Origin: Acidobacteriota bacterium
GTDB lineage: Bacteria; Acidobacteriota; Vicinamibacteria; Vicinamibacterales; UBA8438
Length of the DNA stretch: 6,935 nucleotides
Direction: 5' to 3'
NCBI GenBank assembly: GCA_011523485.1
Contig: WTGR01000276.1
Coordinates: forward strand, 1-6,935
The notes beneath the pieces were generated by a model. It searched no databases. It was not told the DNA's origin and saw nothing but the letters and a program-made list of their open reading frames with translations. Positions 4,417 through 6,935 of the stretch are shown here, in pieces. A program made the position numbers and the translations under genes. Position 1 is the first letter of the stretch; every line of letters begins with the position of its first letter.

Positions 4417-6935
4417 CTCGCGCTCGAACCCGTGGCTGTCGAACTTCAGCGTGCGGCTGTTCTCGGTCACCGTCCGCACGACGTGATCGGGCGCGCCGGC
4501 GGGAATGTCCGCTTCGATCTCGAGCGTCACCTTCACGTTCGCCCCCACAAGACCCGCCAGATGCGTGATCACCTCGTCGGCGATGCGGCCGGCGTCGCGT
4601 CCGGTGCGGGTGGCGTCGAGCGAAACGCTGCCGTGGAACCGCGTCGGCCTCCGGTCAGGCTGCGGCGGTTCCGGTTCGGGTCCCGGCGGCGTCACCGTCG
4701 GTTCGTCCCCATCGTCCGGTGCCGGCGGCACGGCGGGTGCGCGTTCGGCGTCGAGCTGCCGCCGTGCGATGTCCGCCTTGACGATCACCCCCGCGGCATC
4801 CACGTCCGTGAGCGGAATGGCCTGCCCGCCCCGCAGTCCGACGTAGCGACCGGCCTGCTCGTCGAAGCGGTCCGCGTAGCCGAAGCTGTCGTCGGCCCAG
4901 GTCAGCAGGCCCACGCCGTCGGCGACGGCCTGCAGCAGCACGTCCGGATCCTGAAGGCGCGGCAGGTAGAGGTAGCTGGCGAAGTCCTCGACGACCTGAC
5001 GAACCGCCACGTGGTCTCCGCGCCACAGGGGCACCCGGTCGAGCTCCATCCGCAGGCGGGTGCCGGCGAAGCTCGCCGCCAGCAGATCGTCGCCCTTCAA
5101 TCGGCGCGCGGCCCGCTCCGCCAGGGCCCCCTGTCCGGTCAGACGGGCCGCCTCCCAGGTCACCGGATCGGCGGGCTTTGCCTGGACCGGCGCCAGCAGC
5201 CATTGATAGGTCTCCGGCAACCGCGCCGTAACGGCCTCGCCGGCGGCATCGTGCTGCGTCTCGGCCTGCTTCACTTGGTGCGGTGAGAGATCGAGCAGTT
5301 CCCGCTCGTCGAGAATCGACTTCCAGGCCAGGCGCCGCCGGACCGCCTCGTCCAGGTCCTGGAGGCGCGACTGATCCGGCGCGAGGAAGACAAGCGTGTT
5401 GCGGTAGAGCCGCGGCGTGGTCCCCCGGTTCTCCAGGATGGCGGCGGCCGCCTTCTCCGCCGGAGAGCCCGCGTCCCGATGATGCGGGTGATCGACGTCG
5501 AGCACCACCAGACGGGTCTCGCGCTCGTCCGGCACGTCCGATCCGGACCGGGGGGCCGGATGGACCCGGCTGAAACCGCCGGTCTCGCGCAGGGCGGCGC
5601 GCAGCCGCTCCCCGATGGCCTGCGCCACCTTGTCCTGGTCGCGGCGCAACTGCTCGGCGCGGTCCTCGGCCAGCTTGGTGACGGTCGGCCGCGTGTCGTA
5701 CCAGTAGCGGGGGCCGTCCTGGTACAGGTAGGTCGCCGCCGCGGCCAGCCGCCGCAGCGCGTCCCCGAAGACGGCGGGCGATTCGCCGGGAAGCACGCAA
5801 CCGAGCCTGATGCGCCGGTCCTCGAGTCCGCGCTGCGGCGCGCCCGCGGCGGGCGCCGACCCGAGATAGACGGCGCGCGCGACCCGCCGGCAGGCCGAGT
5901 ACTTGCCCAGGTTGGCCACCTCGCGGTCGATCCGTTGCGGCAGGGCGCTCGGGCCGTCAACATCCTTCTCGATCACCGGCACCCAGTGGTCGGGCAGGTA
6001 GCGGGTCAGCTCGAACTGCACCTGCGGGTCGTCGATCGACAGGTTGGCGGGCAGGATGAGCGGGTTTCGATCGCCCTTCTCCCAGAGGCTGTGGATGACC
6101 GCCGCCATCAGCCGCAGCACGCCGCGGGTGCGCTGGAACGTCACCAGCGTCGACCAGTCGCCGTAGAGGCGGTCGAAGACCTCGGGGTGTATCGGGTAGG
6201 CGGCCTTGATCCGCTGCTCGTAGTCGGTGTCGCGGCACTCGGCCGGGAACTCCTGGTGCTGGCCGCGGTACAGGTCCGCGAACGCGCGCGCGACGACATC
6301 GCGGTCCTTGAACTGCGCCGCATCGGCGGTCGGCTCGAACAGCCGCCGCCGGACGATCTCGAAGCCTTCCTCGGCGCTGGCCGGCCGCCACGACGATTCG
6401 ATGCGCCCGATGACGTTCCGCAGCCGGTCGAGCGCCTCGCGCCCCCGCTGGCCGCCCACCTCGACGTCGTCGGCCTGCGCGTGCGGCGACGCGGTGGAGT
6501 CCGACGCGGGCAGGCTGACCACCAGCAGGCAGTTGCCGGCCAGCTTGACCGATTCGGTGAGCGCCTGCGCGAACGTGAACTGCGTCTCGAAGCTGCCGGC
6601 GGGAAGGTCGCTCTGATCGTGAAGCTGGCGGGCGTAGGCGACCCACTCGTCGATCAGGATCAGGCACGGTCCGTATTCGACCAGGAGCTGCCGCAGCGTG
6701 TCGCCGGGACTCGTCGCGTGCTCGTCGTCGCGCGCGAGGCGCGCATGCGCCGCCGCGCCGCCCAACTGCCACGCCAGCTCGCCCCACAGCGTGCGCACCA
6801 CCGTCCCGTCCGGCTTGGTGACCGGATTGCCGGGCGAGATGCGGTTGCCCACCAGAACCACGCGCCGCACCTCCGGCAGGGCCGGCGCGCCGGCTTCCCG
6901 CATCAGCGCATCCACCCCGGCCAGCTCGCTCGGCG
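4414..6935 (-). CDS. DUF499-family AAA+ ATPase, 5'-truncated by window edge
   Basis: The reverse-strand frame is open from the right edge to the TGA at 4414-4416 (839 visible residues). The GTG at 6913-6915 is only an internal candidate, because the frame continues to the edge. Known family members begin with an extra N-terminal part holding a GGGKTH-like Walker A, which must lie outside the window. Numbering from the first whole codon (6931-6933), the visible ATPase motifs are VRTLWGELAWQLGG, Walker B CLILIDEW (90-97), a sensor-1-like NCLLVVSLPAS (134-144) and FQRTRGVLRLMA (QRTRG at 267-271). All of these are typical of DUF499. A Pro/Glu-rich linker (731-763) precedes a C-terminal domain of about 76 residues containing RFHGSVSLD and VRTVTENSRTLKF, also family-typical. 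DUF499 proteins are large ATPases paired with DUF1156 methylases in defence loci; their biochemical task is not established, though DNA translocation or remodelling with a helicase is likely. Orientation opposite to the methylase is unusual for an operonic partner. Confidence 0.92.
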   Translation of the reverse strand, partial: PSELAGVDALMREAGAPALPEVRRVVLVGNRISPGNPVTKPDGTVVRTLWGELAWQLGGAAAHARLARDDEHATSPGDTLRQLLVEYGPCLILIDEWVAYARQLHDQSDLPAGSFETQFTFAQALTESVKLAGNCLLVVSLPASDSTASPHAQADDVEVGGQRGREALDRLRNVIGRIESSWRPASAEEGFEIVRRRLFEPTADAAQFKDRDVVARAFADLYRGQHQEFPAECRDTDYEQRIKAAYPIHPEVFDRLYGDWSTLVTFQRTRGVLRLMAAVIHSLWEKGDRNPLILPANLSIDDPQVQFELTRYLPDHWVPVIEKDVDGPSALPQRIDREVANLGKYSACRRVARAVYLGSAPAAGAPQRGLEDRRIRLGCVLPGESPAVFGDALRRLAAAATYLYQDGPRYWYDTRPTVTKLAEDRAEQLRRDQDKVAQAIGERLRAALRETGGFSRVHPAPRSGSDVPDERETRLVVLDVDHPHHRDAGSPAEKAAAAILENRGTTPRLYRNTLVFLAPDQSRLQDLDEAVRRRLAWKSILDERELLDLSPHQVKQAETQHDAAGEAVTARLPETYQWLLAPVQAKPADPVTWEAARLTGQGALAERAARRLKGDDLLAASFAGTRLRMELDRVPLWRGDHVAVRQVVEDFASYLYLPRLQDPDVLLQAVADGVGLLTWADDSFGYADRFDEQAGRYVGLRGGQAIPLTDVDAAGVIVKADIARRQLDAERAPAVPPAPDDGDEPTVTPPGPEPEPPQPDRRPTRFHGSVSLDATRTGRDAGRIADEVITHLAGLVGANVKVTLEIEADIPAGAPDHVVRTVTENSRTLKFDSHGFERE

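Noticed and set aside
3217..5286. Open + strand frame of about 690 codons running from the OLD-like gene into the DUF499 region
   Set aside because: The translation is an Arg/Ala/Gly/Pro run with no recognisable motif. It crosses two genes, in the wrong frame of one and antisense to the other.
4655..5800. Second - strand frame of about 380 codons overlapping DUF499
   Set aside because: It is an out-of-frame shadow with biased composition; the main frame carries all conserved DUF499 blocks.
5840..5856. GC-only inverted repeat, 7-bp arms GCGCCCG/CGGGCGC with a 3-nt loop, in DUF499
   Set aside because: It encodes an Ala/Pro/Gly stretch in about 70% GC sequence, where such hairpins are expected by chance. 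There is no T-tract and the position is mid-gene.

Overview
The window is high-GC bacterial DNA, roughly 65-75% GC in the 60-base blocks I counted by hand outside one central segment. It holds only three real genes and they fill it almost completely. No tRNA, rRNA, CRISPR array or insertion sequence is visible. GC content and Arg/Ala/Gly-rich proteins suggest a GC-rich lineage such as Actinobacteria, Acidobacteria or a GC-rich proteobacterium, but the sequence does not decide the phylum.

Layout. (1) Bases 1-2796, + strand: a large DUF1156-type DNA methyltransferase, cut at its 5' end by the window edge. It has an AdoMet-binding motif (DPFAGGGS) and a DPPY catalytic motif. (2) Bases 2840-4399, + strand, 43 nt downstream with its own Shine-Dalgarno: an AAA/ABC-type ATPase with a C-terminal TOPRIM domain (OLD family, like the nuclease subunits of Gabija-type systems). 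Its ATPase and TOPRIM key residues look intact. (3) Bases 4414-6935, - strand, tail-to-tail with gene 2 and only 14 nt between the stops: a DUF499-type AAA+ ATPase, cut at its 5' end so that its Walker A lies outside the window.

How they fit together. DUF1156 methylases and DUF499 ATPases are recurrent partners in defence islands, usually with a PLD/SNF2-type helicase and sometimes DUF3780. This is the helicase-methylase-ATPase (Hma) type of predicted anti-phage system. Here the pair is recognisable, but the ATPase is inverted relative to the methylase and an OLD-type ATPase/TOPRIM nuclease candidate lies between them. The likely reading is a modification-linked defence locus in which the methylase marks self DNA, DUF499 (with a helicase beyond the window) acts on unmarked DNA, and the OLD protein adds an ATP-regulated nuclease. 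That role assignment is inference. The helicase is not in the window.

The methylase gene is compositionally mosaic. Its central part (about 1100-2000, covering the conserved core and DPPY motif) is near 52-58% GC in the blocks counted, while both flanks of the same gene are 70-77%. Small dyad symmetries occur at 3-16, 1068-1087 and exactly across the two convergent stop codons (4397-4416).
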